Positions 1 through 10,108 of a stretch of DNA of 64,000 nt are shown piece by piece. The stretch covers positions 1,116,001-1,180,000 of the forward strand of contig NZ_JACJUD010000001.1 of the NCBI RefSeq assembly GCF_014174475.1, given 5' to 3'. The position numbers and the translations under genes were made by a program. The stretch comes from Aquipseudomonas ullengensis (GTDB lineage: Bacteria; Pseudomonadota; Gammaproteobacteria; Pseudomonadales; Pseudomonadaceae). The stretch's first letter is position 1. The number at the start of each line of letters is the position of its first letter. A model generated the notes under the pieces. It did no database searches. It saw nothing but the letters and a program-made list of their open reading frames with translations, and was not told the DNA's origin.

Positions 1-2
1 TG

Positions 3-1172
3 CTCGTCGATGACCTGCCGGGCAACCTGCTGGCGCTGGAAGCGCTGATCCAGGGCGAGGACCGCACCATCTTCTGCGCCAGTGATGCCGGCCAGGCGCT
101 GGGCCTGTTGCTGGAGCACGACTTCGCCATCGCCATCCTCGATGTGCAGATGCCGGGCATGAACGGCTTCGAGCTGGCCGAGCTGATGCGCGGCACGGAG
201 AAGACCAAGCACATCCCGATCGTCTTCGTCAGTGCCGCCGGGCGTGACCTCAACTACGCCTTCAAGGGCTACGAAAGCGGCGCCGTGGACTTCCTGCACA
301 AGCCGCTGGTGCCGCATGAGGTGCGCAGCAAGGTGGCGGTGTTCGTCGAACTGTATCGCCAGCGTAAAGCGCTCTTGCGCCAGCTGGATGCCCTCGAACA
401 GAGCCGCCGCGAGCAGGAGGCATTGCTGGCCGAGTTGCGTGCGACCCAGGGCGAATTGCAGAACGCGGTGCGCATGCGTGACGACTTCATGTCCATCGTC
501 TCCCACGAGCTGCGCACGCCGCTCAACGGCCTGGCGTTGGAGGTCCAGCTGCGCAAGCTGCGCCTGGAGCAGAACCGCAGCGATGCCTTCACCCTCGATC
601 GCCTGCGCGCTATCACCCTGCGCGACGAGCACCAGATCAACAGCCTGACGCGGCTGATCGATGACATGCTGGATGTCTCGCGCATCCGTACCGGCAAGCT
701 GTCGATTCGCCCGCAGCCGTGCGACCTCAGCCAACTGGCCAGCCGCGTGACGGAAAACCTCGCCGGGCTGATCGGCAACGCCGGCTGCAGCCTGGAACTG
801 CAGCTGGAAGGCCCGGTGAACGCCGAGGTGGACGCTTTCCGCATCGAGCAGGTGCTGGTCAACCTGCTCACCAACGGCCTGCGTTACGGCGCCGGCAAGC
901 CGATCAAGGTGCGGGTGTATGGCCGGGAGGCGGATGCCTGCATCGAGGTGAGTGACCAGGGCATGGGGATTTCCGTGGCCGACCAGCAGCGCATCTTTCA
1001 ACAGTTCGAGCGGATTGCCGGCAATGGCGTGCCGCAAGGGTTGGGGTTGGGGCTGTATATCAGCGAGCAGATCGTCGAGGCCCACGGCGGGCACATCGAG
1101 CTGCACAGCCGGCTGGGAGAGGGGGCGTGCTTCCGGGTCGTGCTGCCTTACGGCGTGGCGGAGGTCGGATAA
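3..1172 (+). CDS. Response-regulator receiver / histidine kinase hybrid (5' truncated by window edge)
   Basis: The reading frame is open from base 3, so the gene begins before the window. The visible part starts inside a receiver domain: LVDD supplies the acidic pocket, ILDVQMPG carries the phospho-acceptor Asp, and the conserved Lys is in LHKPL. A coiled linker follows, rich in Gln, Arg and Glu. Then comes a HisKA box (IVSHELRTPLNG, phospho-His) and a HATPase domain with N-box NLLTNGLRYG, DQGMGIS and GLGLGLYISEQIVEAHGG. There is no membrane segment in the visible part, so this is a soluble kinase with an N-terminal receiver, probably taking phosphate from another kinase. The domain calls are secure; the signal and the full N-terminus are not visible. 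The next gene starts 175 bp downstream behind its own sigma-54 promoter. Confidence 0.9.
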   Translation, partial: LVDDLPGNLLALEALIQGEDRTIFCASDAGQALGLLLEHDFAIAILDVQMPGMNGFELAELMRGTEKTKHIPIVFVSAAGRDLNYAFKGYESGAVDFLHKPLVPHEVRSKVAVFVELYRQRKALLRQLDALEQSRREQEALLAELRATQGELQNAVRMRDDFMSIVSHELRTPLNGLALEVQLRKLRLEQNRSDAFTLDRLRAITLRDEHQINSLTRLIDDMLDVSRIRTGKLSIRPQPCDLSQLASRVTENLAGLIGNAGCSLELQLEGPVNAEVDAFRIEQVLVNLLTNGLRYGAGKPIKVRVYGREADACIEVSDQGMGISVADQQRIFQQFERIAGNGVPQGLGLGLYISEQIVEAHGGHIELHSRLGEGACFRVVLPYGVAEVG

Positions 1173-1177
1173 TCGTC

Positions 1178-1221
1178 GTGCAAATTGCACTGCGGGTTTT
1201 TCGCGATCGTGCAAAGCGCAA
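1178..1221 (+). promoter_or_regulatory. Twin upstream activator sites (GTGCAA-N-TTGCAC type)
   Basis: GTGCAAATTGCAC at 1178-1190 is a perfect palindrome. A degenerate second copy, GTGCAAAGCGCAA, lies at 1209-1221. The centres are 31 bp apart (about three helical turns), and the second centre is 72 bp upstream of the -24 GG of the sigma-54 promoter at 1286. The same arrangement occurs upstream of the gene at 5337. This spacing is typical of enhancer sites for NtrC-family activators; assignment to AlgB is inference from the adjacent algB gene. Confidence 0.6.
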
Positions 1222-1285
1222 TGCAAAATGCCCGAATATATTTTATAAATGTATGATTTATAAGTAATTTATCCGGCACAAAAGC

Positions 1286-1301
1286 TGGCATGCCGTCTGC
1301 A
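1286..1301 (+). promoter_or_regulatory. Sigma-54 (RpoN) promoter
   Basis: TGGCATGCCGTCTGCA has the invariant GG and GC separated by exactly 10 bp. It matches the -24/-12 consensus TGGCACG-N4-TTGCA except at two positions. Transcription should start near 1312, giving a short leader before the gene at 1348. Confidence 0.6.
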
Positions 1302-1347
1302 AAATCAGTTGCGTAAGCCTCACTGATTCGCTGATGGAGTAGCCCCC

Positions 1348-1635
1348 ATGCACACTGTTCGCCGGATGTCCCTGCTGAGCCTGTTCTGCCTGTCCTGCAC
1401 CCTCGCCGGTGGTGTTACGGCCGAGGAGTCCTCCACGGCGCTGAAGACCACCGAACTGCACCTGGCCAGCCCCATGGTCGCTCGCCCGCTGGCCAGCGTG
1501 CCGCAGCAACGGGCGCAAGCGCTGCGTACCGCCGCCCCGACCCAGGCCGACCAGGGCCAGTGGCTGCGCATCAGCGACGACGGCGAAACCGACACCGCGC
1601 AGCAGCAGCAACGTCCCCAGCGTTGGGTGTTCTGA
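1348..1635 (+). CDS. Small secreted hypothetical protein (95 aa)
   Basis: A signal peptide is evident: MHTVRRM, then a hydrophobic core SLLSLFCLSCTLAGGVTA with likely cleavage after Ala. The mature part of about 70 residues is polar, rich in Ala, Gln and Thr, has no Cys and ends in QQQQRPQRWVF. Its position is directly behind a sigma-54 promoter with twin enhancer sites and 35 bp before another small gene, so the two are probably co-transcribed. I do not recognise the family. A periplasmic location is a reasonable inference and no function is proposed. Confidence 0.6.
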   Translation: MHTVRRMSLLSLFCLSCTLAGGVTAEESSTALKTTELHLASPMVARPLASVPQQRAQALRTAAPTQADQGQWLRISDDGETDTAQQQQRPQRWVF

Positions 1636-1670
1636 CTTCCCAGCCACCCCCACTGCACAAGGAGCGCAGC

Positions 1671-1856
1671 ATGTCGAAGAGTGCCCTGGTTCTGCTGGTT
1701 ATGACCCTGCTCAGCGTCGCCGCCTTGTGGCTGGCGCCCGCGCTGGATGCCGAGCTGCGCCTGCTGCTCAAGCTGACCGGCGCCGTGAGTGCCGTCCTCT
1801 GCACCCTGGCCCTGATGGCCGGCCGGCGCATCAAGTTCGACCCCATCCTGCGCTGA
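1671..1856 (+). CDS. Small two-helix inner-membrane protein (61 aa)
   Basis: The ATG at 1671 is preceded by AAGGAGCG, a strong ribosome binding site; a longer in-frame extension upstream overlaps the previous gene and lacks such a site. The protein has two predicted hydrophobic helices, SALVLLVMTLLSVAALWLAP (about 4-23) and LKLTGAVSAVLCTLALMAG (about 33-51), and a basic tail GRRIKFDPILR. It sits 35 bp after the secreted small protein, likely in the same sigma-54-driven transcript. The family is not recognised. The role may be a stress-related membrane protein, by analogy with the similar small genes on the other side of algB, but this is inference only. Confidence 0.6.
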   Translation: MSKSALVLLVMTLLSVAALWLAPALDAELRLLLKLTGAVSAVLCTLALMAGRRIKFDPILR

Positions 1857-1900
1857 CCACCCGAGCAACCCCACCTCCACCTCCGCGCTAACAACATCCA

Positions 1901-1929
1901 TGCGGCGCAGCTGATTCTGCTGCGCCGCA
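1901..1929. terminator. Hairpin between convergent genes
   Basis: TGCGGCGCAG and its exact complement CTGCGCCGCA form a 10-bp stem with a 9-nt loop in the 78-bp gap between the plus-strand small gene and the 3' end of kinB. There is no clear T-run on either side, so terminator function is plausible but not proven. Confidence 0.4.
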
Positions 1930-1934
1930 GGCGT

Positions 1935-3722
1935 TCACAGCGGCAGGCTGATATAGAAATGCGCGCCCTGGCCGGGACGTGAGTGGACGTTGAGCCGGCC
2001 ACCGTGCAACTGCACGATCTCCTTGCTCAGCGCCAGGCCCAGGCCGACACCGCCCTTGCGCCGCCCCACCTGCACGAAGGGCTCGAAGATGCGCGCCTGC
2101 TGGCTGAAGGGAATGCCTTCGCCCTGGTCGAGCACGCTGAGGATCACCCGTTCGCCGTGGCGCCGGGCCTGCAGTTGTACTTCGCCGCCTTCTTCGCTGT
2201 GGCGCAGGGCGTTGCTGATCAGGTTGTCCAGCACGCGCTCCATCTGCGTGCGATCCAGGTTGATGGCCGGCAGCTCGCCCTGCACCTCGCTGCGCAGGCT
2301 GATCTGGCGCTGAACGGCGGCCTCGGTAAAGCGCTGGCTGGCCTGCTGCAGCAGTTCGTCCAGCGGGCACAGGGCGCGCTGCAGTTGGTGCAGGCCGTTC
2401 TGGTAGCGGGAGAAGTCCAGCAGGTCGTCGATCAGGCGCACCAGGCGCTGCATTTCCTCGGCCACGGTGCGTATCAGGTCCTGCTCGCGGCTGCCCTCGA
2501 CCACCTGCTGGCGCTCGCGCAGCAGGCTGAACGCCATGTGCATGCCGGTCACCGGGGTGCGCAGTTCATGGGAGGCGCGCAGGACGAATTCGCTGCGTAC
2601 GCGCTCGAAGATGCGCTGCTCGGTGACGTCGCGCAGGACCATCACTGCGCCCAGCTTGAGCCCGTCGCTGGGCTGGATCGGGGTCAGGGTCCAGGCCACC
2701 AGGCGGGTGTCGCCGGCGCTGTCGATCTGCAGGTCGGCGGGCGCCTGCTCCAGCAGCTCGCCGCTCAGCACAAGCTTCACTGCGTCATGCACGCCGCTGT
2801 CATCCAGCAGCCGAGCGATGGGCTGGCCATGCGGGTCGTTCTGCCAGAACAGCTGGCGCACGGCCACCGGGTTGGCGTGCTCGATGCGGCCGTGGCTGTC
2901 GAGAATCACCAGGCCGTCGTCAATGCTGTCGAGTACCGCCTGCAGGCGCCCTTCGCTGGACAGCAACTGGTGGATGTTGCTCGAGTGGTGGCGGCTCAGG
3001 GCCTCGGTCATCAGGCCGAAGCGACGGCTGAGCACGGCCAGCTCGGCGACCGAAGACACCGGCAGGGTGACCTGGTAATTACCCTTGCCGATCTGGTCGG
3101 CGGCGCGCGCCAGCAGGTCGATCGGCGCGCCGAAGCGGCGGGCGATGCTGTGGGCGGTGACGAAGCCGATCAGCAGCACGGCGATACCGATCATGCCGAG
3201 CAGCGCGGCGATCAGGATCGAGCGTTCGCGGGCGCGCTGCGCCGCCGCGCTGATGTTCTGGAAGGCCAGGTTCTGCGACTCCACCATGCGCTCGCGCAGG
3301 GCGGTGAAGGCGGCGGTGAAGTCTTCGTTGGCGCCCATTCTGGTCGGCGCCGGGCCGCCCTGGGCAATCGCCGCCTCGAGGTTCTGGTACAGCTGCTCGA
3401 TGTGCTCCAGCTCGCTACGGCTCGTGGCCGAGAGGGGCAGGCGCGAGGCGTCGTCGAGGGTCTGGCGAAAGCGCTGCTGGCCGCGGCGCAGGGCGGCCAG
3501 GTCGGGTTCGTCGCCGATCACGCTGGTCAGTTGTTCGCCGAGGGCCTGACGCAGGTGCTGGCCGACTTCCACGGTGGAAAAGCCGCGCTGGATCAGCTCG
3601 TGCTGGCTGTTGGTCATCTGCATCACGCTGATCAGGCCGAACAGCAGGCCGAGCAGGGCCACGCTGATCAGTGCGGAGATGCTGAGAAACAGCCGCGTGC
3701 GCAGCTTCATCGGCAACTTCAT
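1935..3722 (-). CDS. kinB: KinB sensor histidine kinase
   Basis: This is an inner-membrane histidine kinase/phosphatase partner of AlgB, which in Pseudomonas controls alginate and virulence genes. Domains in order: TM1 about 10-35; a periplasmic helical region about 36-166; TM2 about 168-194; HAMP about 195-250; a PAS-like region about 255-365 (ILDSHGRIEHANP); HisKA with ASHELRTPVTG placing the phospho-histidine at residue 385; and a HATPase domain with NLISNALRHS, DQGEGIP and GLGLALSKEIVQLHGG. At 595 aa it matches the length I recall for P. aeruginosa KinB. The start lies 10 bp after the algB stop with AAGGGG 6 nt upstream, so the two form an operon. All catalytic motifs are intact. Confidence 0.93.
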   Translation of the reverse strand: MKLPMKLRTRLFLSISALISVALLGLLFGLISVMQMTNSQHELIQRGFSTVEVGQHLRQALGEQLTSVIGDEPDLAALRRGQQRFRQTLDDASRLPLSATSRSELEHIEQLYQNLEAAIAQGGPAPTRMGANEDFTAAFTALRERMVESQNLAFQNISAAAQRARERSILIAALLGMIGIAVLLIGFVTAHSIARRFGAPIDLLARAADQIGKGNYQVTLPVSSVAELAVLSRRFGLMTEALSRHHSSNIHQLLSSEGRLQAVLDSIDDGLVILDSHGRIEHANPVAVRQLFWQNDPHGQPIARLLDDSGVHDAVKLVLSGELLEQAPADLQIDSAGDTRLVAWTLTPIQPSDGLKLGAVMVLRDVTEQRIFERVRSEFVLRASHELRTPVTGMHMAFSLLRERQQVVEGSREQDLIRTVAEEMQRLVRLIDDLLDFSRYQNGLHQLQRALCPLDELLQQASQRFTEAAVQRQISLRSEVQGELPAINLDRTQMERVLDNLISNALRHSEEGGEVQLQARRHGERVILSVLDQGEGIPFSQQARIFEPFVQVGRRKGGVGLGLALSKEIVQLHGGRLNVHSRPGQGAHFYISLPL

Positions 3723-3732
3723 GGGAAGCCCC

Positions 3733-5076
<1,344 letters not shown>

Positions 5077-5142
5077 GGGTGTTTCTCCTCCTCGTCCTGT
5101 GGGGGCAGATTGCTCGACCTGGTCATTAGTCCCGGTTTTTTC

Positions 5143-5186
5143 GTGCAAGTTGCACGGCGTATTCCGCGCAATCCTGCATGCTGCAC
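5143..5186 (+). promoter_or_regulatory. Twin upstream activator sites, second copy
   Basis: GTGCAAGTTGCAC at 5143-5155 is palindromic apart from its central base. A weaker partner, CTGCATGCTGCAC, is at 5174-5186. The centres are again 31 bp apart, and the second centre is 74 bp upstream of the -24 GG of the sigma-54 promoter at 5253. The sites lie between divergent algB and the gene at 5337, so an AlgB autoregulatory role is possible. Confidence 0.6.
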
Positions 5187-5252
5187 GCCATCCAATGGCT
5201 TCAGTTGTAGTTAAGTGTCTGAATTATATTGTTTTTATGGATTGTAAAAGCC

Positions 5253-5267
5253 TGGCACAGGGCTTGC
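5253..5267 (+). promoter_or_regulatory. Sigma-54 (RpoN) promoter, near consensus
   Basis: TGGCACAGGGCTTGC has TGGCA and TTGC with GG and GC separated by 10 bp, an almost perfect -24/-12 element. An AT-rich stretch lies just upstream, as often seen between enhancer and promoter. It drives the gene at 5337, with a start point expected near 5279. Confidence 0.75.
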
Positions 5268-5336
5268 GATATTAGCCGTAACGGAGAGGGCAAATCGCTT
5301 CCGATCCAGCCTCCCGCGTAATACCAGGAGAACAAC

Positions 5337-5771
5337 ATGAGCAAGTCGACCGCACAACTCAACGAGCTGATTGAAATCACCCGCGACGGCCAGCGCTTCT
5401 ACCAGCATGCCGAAGGCGAGGTGAAAGATGTACAGCTGAAGAGCCTGTTTCGCGACATGGCGCACGCCAAGACCGAGATCATTCAAGCGTTAGCTAGCAA
5501 AGTCGCGGCCAATCACGAGCAAGTGCCCCAGGGCGGCACGGTGATCGGCAAGCTACGCCAGGTCTACGCCGACACCAAGGCCTCGTTGTCGAGCGACACC
5601 GACAGCACCTATGTGGCCCAACTGGAGGCTGCCGAAGACCGCTTGCTGCACGCCTTCGAGGACACCCTGCAAGATGCCGAGCCGGATGTGAGCAGCCTGC
5701 TGCGCGGTGAAATGCCCAAGATTCGGGCCTGCCATGACCGCATGAGTGCGCTCAAGCACACCATGAAGTAA
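5337..5771 (+). CDS. DUF2383-type four-helix-bundle protein (PA2169 family)
   Basis: This is a 144-residue soluble, all-helical protein. It has the look of the DUF2383/PA2169 family: an N-terminal LNELIEITRDGQRFYQHAEGEV helix with Glu and His residues spaced as in ferritin-like bundles, then LKSLFRDMAHAKTEIIQAL, and a later LEAAEDRLLHAFEDTL and RACHDRMSALK. The ATG is preceded by AGGAG. It is the first gene of a likely three-gene transcript from the sigma-54 promoter at 5253, followed by two very small membrane proteins. The function of the family is not established; a stress or envelope role would fit its AlgB-linked position, which is inference. Confidence 0.75.
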   Translation: MSKSTAQLNELIEITRDGQRFYQHAEGEVKDVQLKSLFRDMAHAKTEIIQALASKVAANHEQVPQGGTVIGKLRQVYADTKASLSSDTDSTYVAQLEAAEDRLLHAFEDTLQDAEPDVSSLLRGEMPKIRACHDRMSALKHTMK

Positions 5772-5840
5772 CCCCACCCGGTGCTCGCGGGCCGCCAGCG
5801 GCAGCCTGCGCTCACCGCCAGCCCTGCAAGGAGCCGCGCC

Positions 5841-6002
5841 ATGTGGATATTCGTTCTGATCGTATTCGCCAGCCTGCTGGTGCTGTTCATCGGTATGACC
5901 GGCAGCGCCATCATCGTTGGCCAGGCCGTGTGCGTCAGCCACGACGCCTGGGCCGAAGAGGATCTGGATGGCGTTCTGCAGGCGCTCCCGCAGGGATTCT
6001 GA
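5841..6002 (+). CDS. Single-helix small membrane protein (53 aa)
   Basis: The ATG at 5841 has AAGGAG about 8 nt upstream. The first 30 residues are a hydrophobic helix, WIFVLIVFASLLVLFIGMTGSAIIVGQAV, followed by an acidic tail (EEDLDGVLQALPQGF). It lies 69 bp after the DUF2383-type gene and 18 bp before the DUF1328-type gene, which argues for one transcript. I do not recognise a family. Confidence rests on the ribosome binding site, operon position and codon use rather than on homology. Confidence 0.55.
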   Translation: MWIFVLIVFASLLVLFIGMTGSAIIVGQAVCVSHDAWAEEDLDGVLQALPQGF

Positions 6003-6020
6003 GCAAGAAGGAGAAAGACC

Positions 6021-6185
6021 ATGCTGAGTTGGGCCATCACATTCCTGATCATCGCCATCGTCGCAGCCGTACTGGGCTTCGGTGGTATCGCCGGCACCGC
6101 CACGGGGATCGCCAAGATTCTCTTCGTTGTCTTCCTGGTGATGTTCATCGTGTCCATGATTTTCGGCCGCCGCGGGCGCTTATGA
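6021..6185 (+). CDS. DUF1328/YtjA-family small membrane protein (54 aa)
   Basis: [20 protein letters not shown], then [33 protein letters not shown], is the typical two-helix pattern of the DUF1328 (YtjA) family: a glycine-rich GFGGIAG turn between two hydrophobic helices and a basic end. The ATG follows AAGGAGAAAGACC. These proteins are about 53-55 aa in other proteobacteria, so this one is complete. It is the third gene behind the sigma-54 promoter at 5253. The family function is unknown; expression under envelope or osmotic stress has been noted for relatives. Confidence 0.8.
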   Translation: MLSWAITFLIIAIVAAVLGFGGIAGTATGIAKILFVVFLVMFIVSMIFGRRGRL

Positions 6186-6526
6186 CCCGTCGCTGACCCG
6201 AAATAGTTGCATCTGCCGCCCGGCAGGTGCAGCCCGTAACGCTGCGCTCACCCAAGGGCGCATGACCAGGGGGCCGGGATGCTCTGCACAGCAGTCGGAG
6301 CGACCTAGGGGCACAGCGAGTGCCTCCGCAAGGGCCGGGTCAGGCACGCGTTGCCGGCAGCGGGTGTATCCACCGATCACCGCGCTGCCGGCACGCTTAT
6401 TTCTTCGCCCATCCGCTGCATCCATTCCTCATCCATCCCTCATCCATCCCTCATCCAGCTTGCCGAGCCCGGCGGTCGCGCTGACTGCATGGCCCCGCTA
6501 TCATCGCCGGCATCGACCGGGGGTGA
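6186..6526. other. Gene-free stretch with hairpins and a short tandem repeat
   Basis: There is no convincing gene in these 341 bases. TGCATCTGCCG (6208-6218) pairs with CGGCAGGTGCA (6221-6231) apart from one G-T wobble, a likely end-of-operon hairpin. GCCGGCAGCG at 6353-6362 and CGCTGCCGGC at 6383-6392 form a second inverted repeat that encloses a small GGTG..CACC stem. CTCATCCATCC is repeated nearly three times at about 6428-6458, just before the next gene. Confidence 0.5.
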
Positions 6527-7756
6527 ATGATGCTCAATGGCCTGTGGCTGGGATTTTTTGCGATAGCGGCAGTCGCGGCGCTGACCCGCTGGATCGGTGG
6601 CGACCCGGGCGTCTGGGCGGCGATGGTGGAAAGCCTGTTCGCCATGGCCAAGGTCTCGGTGGAGCTGATGGTGGTGCTGTTCGGCACCCTGACCCTGTGG
6701 CTGGGCTTTTTGCGCATTGCCGAGAAGGCCGGGCTGGTGGATTTGCTCGGCAGGGCGCTCGGGCCACTGTTCGCCCGGCTGATGCCCGAGGTGCCGCGCG
6801 GTCACCCCGCGCTCGGCTTTATCACCCTTAACTTCGCCGCCAACGGTCTGGGCCTGGACAACGCTGCCACGCCGATCGGCCTCAAGGCGATGAAGGCGCT
6901 GCAGGAGCTCAACCCCAGCGCCACCGTGGCGAGCAACGCGCAGATCCTGTTCCTGGTACTGAATGCCTCGTCACTGACCCTGTTGCCGGTGTCGATCTTC
7001 ATGTATCGCGTCCAGCAGGGCGCGCCTGACCCCACCCTGGTGTTCCTGCCGATTCTCCTAGCCACCACCGCCTCGACCCTGGCGGGCCTGCTCAGCGTGG
7101 CGCTGATGCAGCGCCTGCGCCTGTGGGACCCGGTGGTGCTGGCTTATCTGGTGCCGGGTGCATTGCTGCTGGGCGCGTTCATGGCGGTGCTCGCCAGCCT
7201 GAGTGCGGTGGCGCTCAAGGAGCTGTCGTCGCTGCTCGGCAATCTGGTGCTGTTCGGTCTGATCCTGCTGTTCCTGCTGGTCGGTTGGCTACGCAAGGTG
7301 CCGGTGTATGAAACCTTTGTCGACGGTGCGCGCGAAGGCTTCGACGTGGCCAAGAACCTGCTGCCCTACCTGGTCGCCATGCTCTGTGCGATTGGCGTGC
7401 TGCGTGCTTCCGGCGCGCTGGACTTCGGCCTCGACGGCATTCGCAGCCTGGTCGACTGGCTGGGCTGGGACAACCGCTTCGTCGACGCATTGCCCACCGC
7501 CCTGGTCAAACCGTTTTCCGGCAGCGCGGCGCGCGCGATGCTGATCGAAACCATGCAGAGCCAGGGCGTCGACAGCTTCCCGGCGCTGGTCGCGGCAACC
7601 ATGCAGGGCAGCACCGAAACCACCTTCTATGTGCTGGCGGTGTACTTCGGCGCGGTCGGCATCCAGCGTGCGCGGCATGCGGTGGGCTGTGCCCTGTTCG
7701 CCGATCTGGCCGGGGTGCTCGCCTCGATCGCCGTGTGCTACTGGTTCTTCGGCTGA
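6527..7756 (+). CDS. Nucleoside-recognition (Gate) domain membrane protein, SpmA-SpmB-like fusion
   Basis: This 409-aa polytopic inner-membrane protein has about ten hydrophobic segments. The N-terminal half resembles SpmA (ESLFAMAKVSVELMVVLFGTLTLWLGF; NFAANGLGLDNAATPIGLKAMKALQ), and the C-terminal half resembles SpmB (REGFDVAKNLLPYLVAMLCAIGVLRASG; LPTALVKPFSGSAARAM; QGSTETTFYVLAVYFGAVG). In Bacillus these are two spore-maturation genes; in Pseudomonas a single fused protein is usual. Gate domains occur in nucleoside and ion transporters. The substrate here is unknown and sporulation is not implied. It is the only gene on its transcript as far as can be seen. Two ATG codons in tandem give one residue of uncertainty at the start. 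Confidence 0.85.
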   Translation: MMLNGLWLGFFAIAAVAALTRWIGGDPGVWAAMVESLFAMAKVSVELMVVLFGTLTLWLGFLRIAEKAGLVDLLGRALGPLFARLMPEVPRGHPALGFITLNFAANGLGLDNAATPIGLKAMKALQELNPSATVASNAQILFLVLNASSLTLLPVSIFMYRVQQGAPDPTLVFLPILLATTASTLAGLLSVALMQRLRLWDPVVLAYLVPGALLLGAFMAVLASLSAVALKELSSLLGNLVLFGLILLFLLVGWLRKVPVYETFVDGAREGFDVAKNLLPYLVAMLCAIGVLRASGALDFGLDGIRSLVDWLGWDNRFVDALPTALVKPFSGSAARAMLIETMQSQGVDSFPALVAATMQGSTETTFYVLAVYFGAVGIQRARHAVGCALFADLAGVLASIAVCYWFFG

Positions 7757-7834
7757 AGCGCCCGCAGTACGCGGCTTGCCGCCGGCCTGGCGGGGACTAG
7801 ACTGCAGAGACTTGGTCCCATCCCGGAGTTGGTC

Positions 7835-9445
7835 ATGTCCCTGCGCTCAGTCACTGTCAGTACCCGCAACTTGATCGGTTTCGGGGTGCTCACCCTGATC
7901 CTCCTGTTTACCGGAGGCGTTGCTCTGAAGTCATTGAGCAACCTGCATGACGAGCTGAACGAAGTGAAGGATGTGTGGATGCTCGGCCTCGACCTGATGG
8001 CCAAGATCAAGTCCGACCGCCAGTCCATGCGCCTCGCCGAATACGAGGCGTCCGTCCAGCCGAGCGAGCTGGCCAGCCTGCGCAGCGAGATCGACAGCAT
8101 TCGCCAGCGCGTCACTGGTTACGACAAGGCCTACGAAGACACCATCATCCTCGACGAGGACCGTCGCCTGTTCACCGCCTATCACGCCAAGAGCGCGGCC
8201 TACGAGCAGACCCTCGGTCAGGTGCTCGCGGCCCTGGCCGCCGGGCCCGTGGATGCCAGCCTGAGCAAGCAGTCCGAAGGCCAGTTCGATGAGCTGGTGA
8301 CGGCCCTCGACCAGTTGATCGCGCTGAACAACAAGGGTGCCGCCGATGCCGGCGCGCGTGCCGAAGCCAACGCGAAGAGTTCGACCTGGACCTTCAGCCT
8401 GATTCTCGGCGTTAGCGTGATCTTCACCCTGCTCGCCGCCTGGCTGCTCAGCCGCAGCATCACCCAGCCGCTGGCCGACCTGGCGCGCTCGGCCCAACGC
8501 ATCGCCAGCGGCGACCTGACCCAGCCGGTGGGGGCCGAAGGGGCCGACGAGGTGACCCAGGTGCAGCGCTCCCTCGGCGACATGCAAACCACCCTGCGCG
8601 ACACCCTGCAGAGCATCCAGAACTCGGCCACGCAACTGGCGTCGGCGGCTGAAGAACTGCACGCGGTCACCGAAGACTCATCCCAGGGCATCACCCGGCA
8701 GAACGATGAGATCGAGATGGCCGCCACCGCGGTCACCGAGATGTCGGCGGCAGTGGACGAGGTGGCGCGCAACGCCAATCACACCTCCGACTCTTCGCGC
8801 GAGGCCGAGCAGACGGCGCTGACCGGTCGCCAGCAGGTCAGTACCACGCGCAGCACCATCGAGCAACTCAGTGAGCGCCTGCAGATCACCTCCACCACCA
8901 TCGCCCGCCTGGCCGAGGAAGCCATTGGCATCGGCCGCGTGCTGGAAGTGATCCGCACCATCGCCGAACAGACCAACCTGCTAGCCCTCAACGCCGCCAT
9001 CGAGGCCGCGCGGGCCGGTGACCAGGGCCGTGGTTTTGCCGTGGTCGCCGATGAGGTGCGGGCCCTGGCCCAGCGCACGCAAACCTCGACCCAGGAAATC
9101 GAGCGGATGATCAGCGCCATCCAGAACGCCAGTCAGGAGTCGGTCAATGCCATGGCGCAGAGCAGCGAGTACGCGGTGCGCAGCCAGAGCCTGGCCAGCG
9201 AGGCGGATGGCGCGCTGGAAGTGATTTCCGCGCGGGTCAGCCAGATCAACGAAATGAACCTGGTGATCGCCAGCGCCGCCGAGGAGCAGGCCCAGGTGGC
9301 CCGCGAGGTGGACCGCAACCTGGTGGCGATCCGCGACATCGCCGCGCAGAACGCCACCGGCGCCCATCAAACCTCGGTGGCCAGCGACCAGTTGGCGCGC
9401 CTGGCCAGCGAGCTGAACGGCATGGTGCAGCGCTTCCGCCTGTAA
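7835..9445 (+). CDS. Methyl-accepting chemotaxis protein
   Basis: This inner-membrane chemoreceptor signals to CheA/CheW. The ATG at 7835 is preferred to a TTG six bases earlier because GGAG sits at a proper distance. TM1 is about residues 10-30. A periplasmic four-helix-bundle ligand domain of about 155 residues follows, beginning [23 protein letters not shown], then TM2 about 188-209, a HAMP domain ([24 protein letters not shown]), and a cytoplasmic signalling domain whose hairpin tip reads [32 protein letters not shown] (stated here only as the conserved tip). At 536 aa it is of usual size. There is no C-terminal CheR pentapeptide. The ligand cannot be predicted. Confidence 0.93.
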   Translation: MSLRSVTVSTRNLIGFGVLTLILLFTGGVALKSLSNLHDELNEVKDVWMLGLDLMAKIKSDRQSMRLAEYEASVQPSELASLRSEIDSIRQRVTGYDKAYEDTIILDEDRRLFTAYHAKSAAYEQTLGQVLAALAAGPVDASLSKQSEGQFDELVTALDQLIALNNKGAADAGARAEANAKSSTWTFSLILGVSVIFTLLAAWLLSRSITQPLADLARSAQRIASGDLTQPVGAEGADEVTQVQRSLGDMQTTLRDTLQSIQNSATQLASAAEELHAVTEDSSQGITRQNDEIEMAATAVTEMSAAVDEVARNANHTSDSSREAEQTALTGRQQVSTTRSTIEQLSERLQITSTTIARLAEEAIGIGRVLEVIRTIAEQTNLLALNAAIEAARAGDQGRGFAVVADEVRALAQRTQTSTQEIERMISAIQNASQESVNAMAQSSEYAVRSQSLASEADGALEVISARVSQINEMNLVIASAAEEQAQVAREVDRNLVAIRDIAAQNATGAHQTSVASDQLARLASELNGMVQRFRL

Positions 9446-9452
9446 CCGATGC

Positions 9453-10049
9453 TCAGCGGGCGGCCGACTCGCTGTCGTCCGCCACCTGCTGGCGGGCCCA
9501 GTCGGCGATGGGGTCCGGCGGGTCGTACGCGCGCAGGGCCGCCATCTTCGGCGCGATAAAGGCTTCGAAGGCCGGCGCCGATTCGAAGTACAAGCCGGTG
9601 AACAGGGCGAGGAACGACTTGCCGCCGATGCTCACGGAGAACAGGTTGCCGATTGGCTTGCCATGCTTGATCAACAGCTTGAGCTCGGAATGACTGCCGT
9701 ACTGGCCCGCCAGCGGCAGCTCCTGCTGGAGCACATCGCCGTTGTCCAGGCCGATGCCTGCACCGGTGGACTCGGCCATGCTGTTGACCAGCGCGGCACC
9801 GGCCTCGGGGAACAGTTTCAGCGAGCTGTGCAGGAAGAAACCGTGCCCGGGGTTGTGCTCGTAGGTCAGCTCCGTGGTGCGGTTCCAGTAGGTGATCAAT
9901 CGGCTGAAGCGGCCATCACCCTCGATGCCGTAGCGCGTGAAGTCGGCGCTGGTCAGCAGCAGGTTCTGCTCGACGCGGCTTGGCTTGTCGCTGCGCGAGC
10001 AGCCCAGCAGCAGCGCCAGGCTCAGTAGTAGGCACAATCCCTTGTACAT
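9453..10049 (-). CDS. Putative lipoprotein of unknown function (198 aa)
   Basis: The signal sequence MYKGLCLLLSLALLLGC ends in a good lipobox (LLGC), so the mature protein should begin with a lipidated Cys at residue 17. The rest is about 180 residues with mixed secondary structure, for example LLLTSADFTRYGIEGDGRFSRL and a C-terminal FEAFIAPKMAALRAYDPPDP. No catalytic motif is visible. It converges on the chemoreceptor gene (8-bp gap) and stands alone on the minus strand downstream of the DUF2914-type gene. I do not recognise the family. Confidence 0.7.
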   Translation of the reverse strand: MYKGLCLLLSLALLLGCSRSDKPSRVEQNLLLTSADFTRYGIEGDGRFSRLITYWNRTTELTYEHNPGHGFFLHSSLKLFPEAGAALVNSMAESTGAGIGLDNGDVLQQELPLAGQYGSHSELKLLIKHGKPIGNLFSVSIGGKSFLALFTGLYFESAPAFEAFIAPKMAALRAYDPPDPIADWARQQVADDSESAAR

Positions 10050-10108
10050 CGACGTTCCCTGCGCTGGCTTGAATGCCGGCCCAGCATGCCGCAGGCCGCG
10101 CGCAGCGG

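Noticed and set aside
6428..6458. Short tandem CATCCATCCCT repeats as a possible array
   Set aside because: Under three units of 11 bp, no spacers; a simple tandem repeat.
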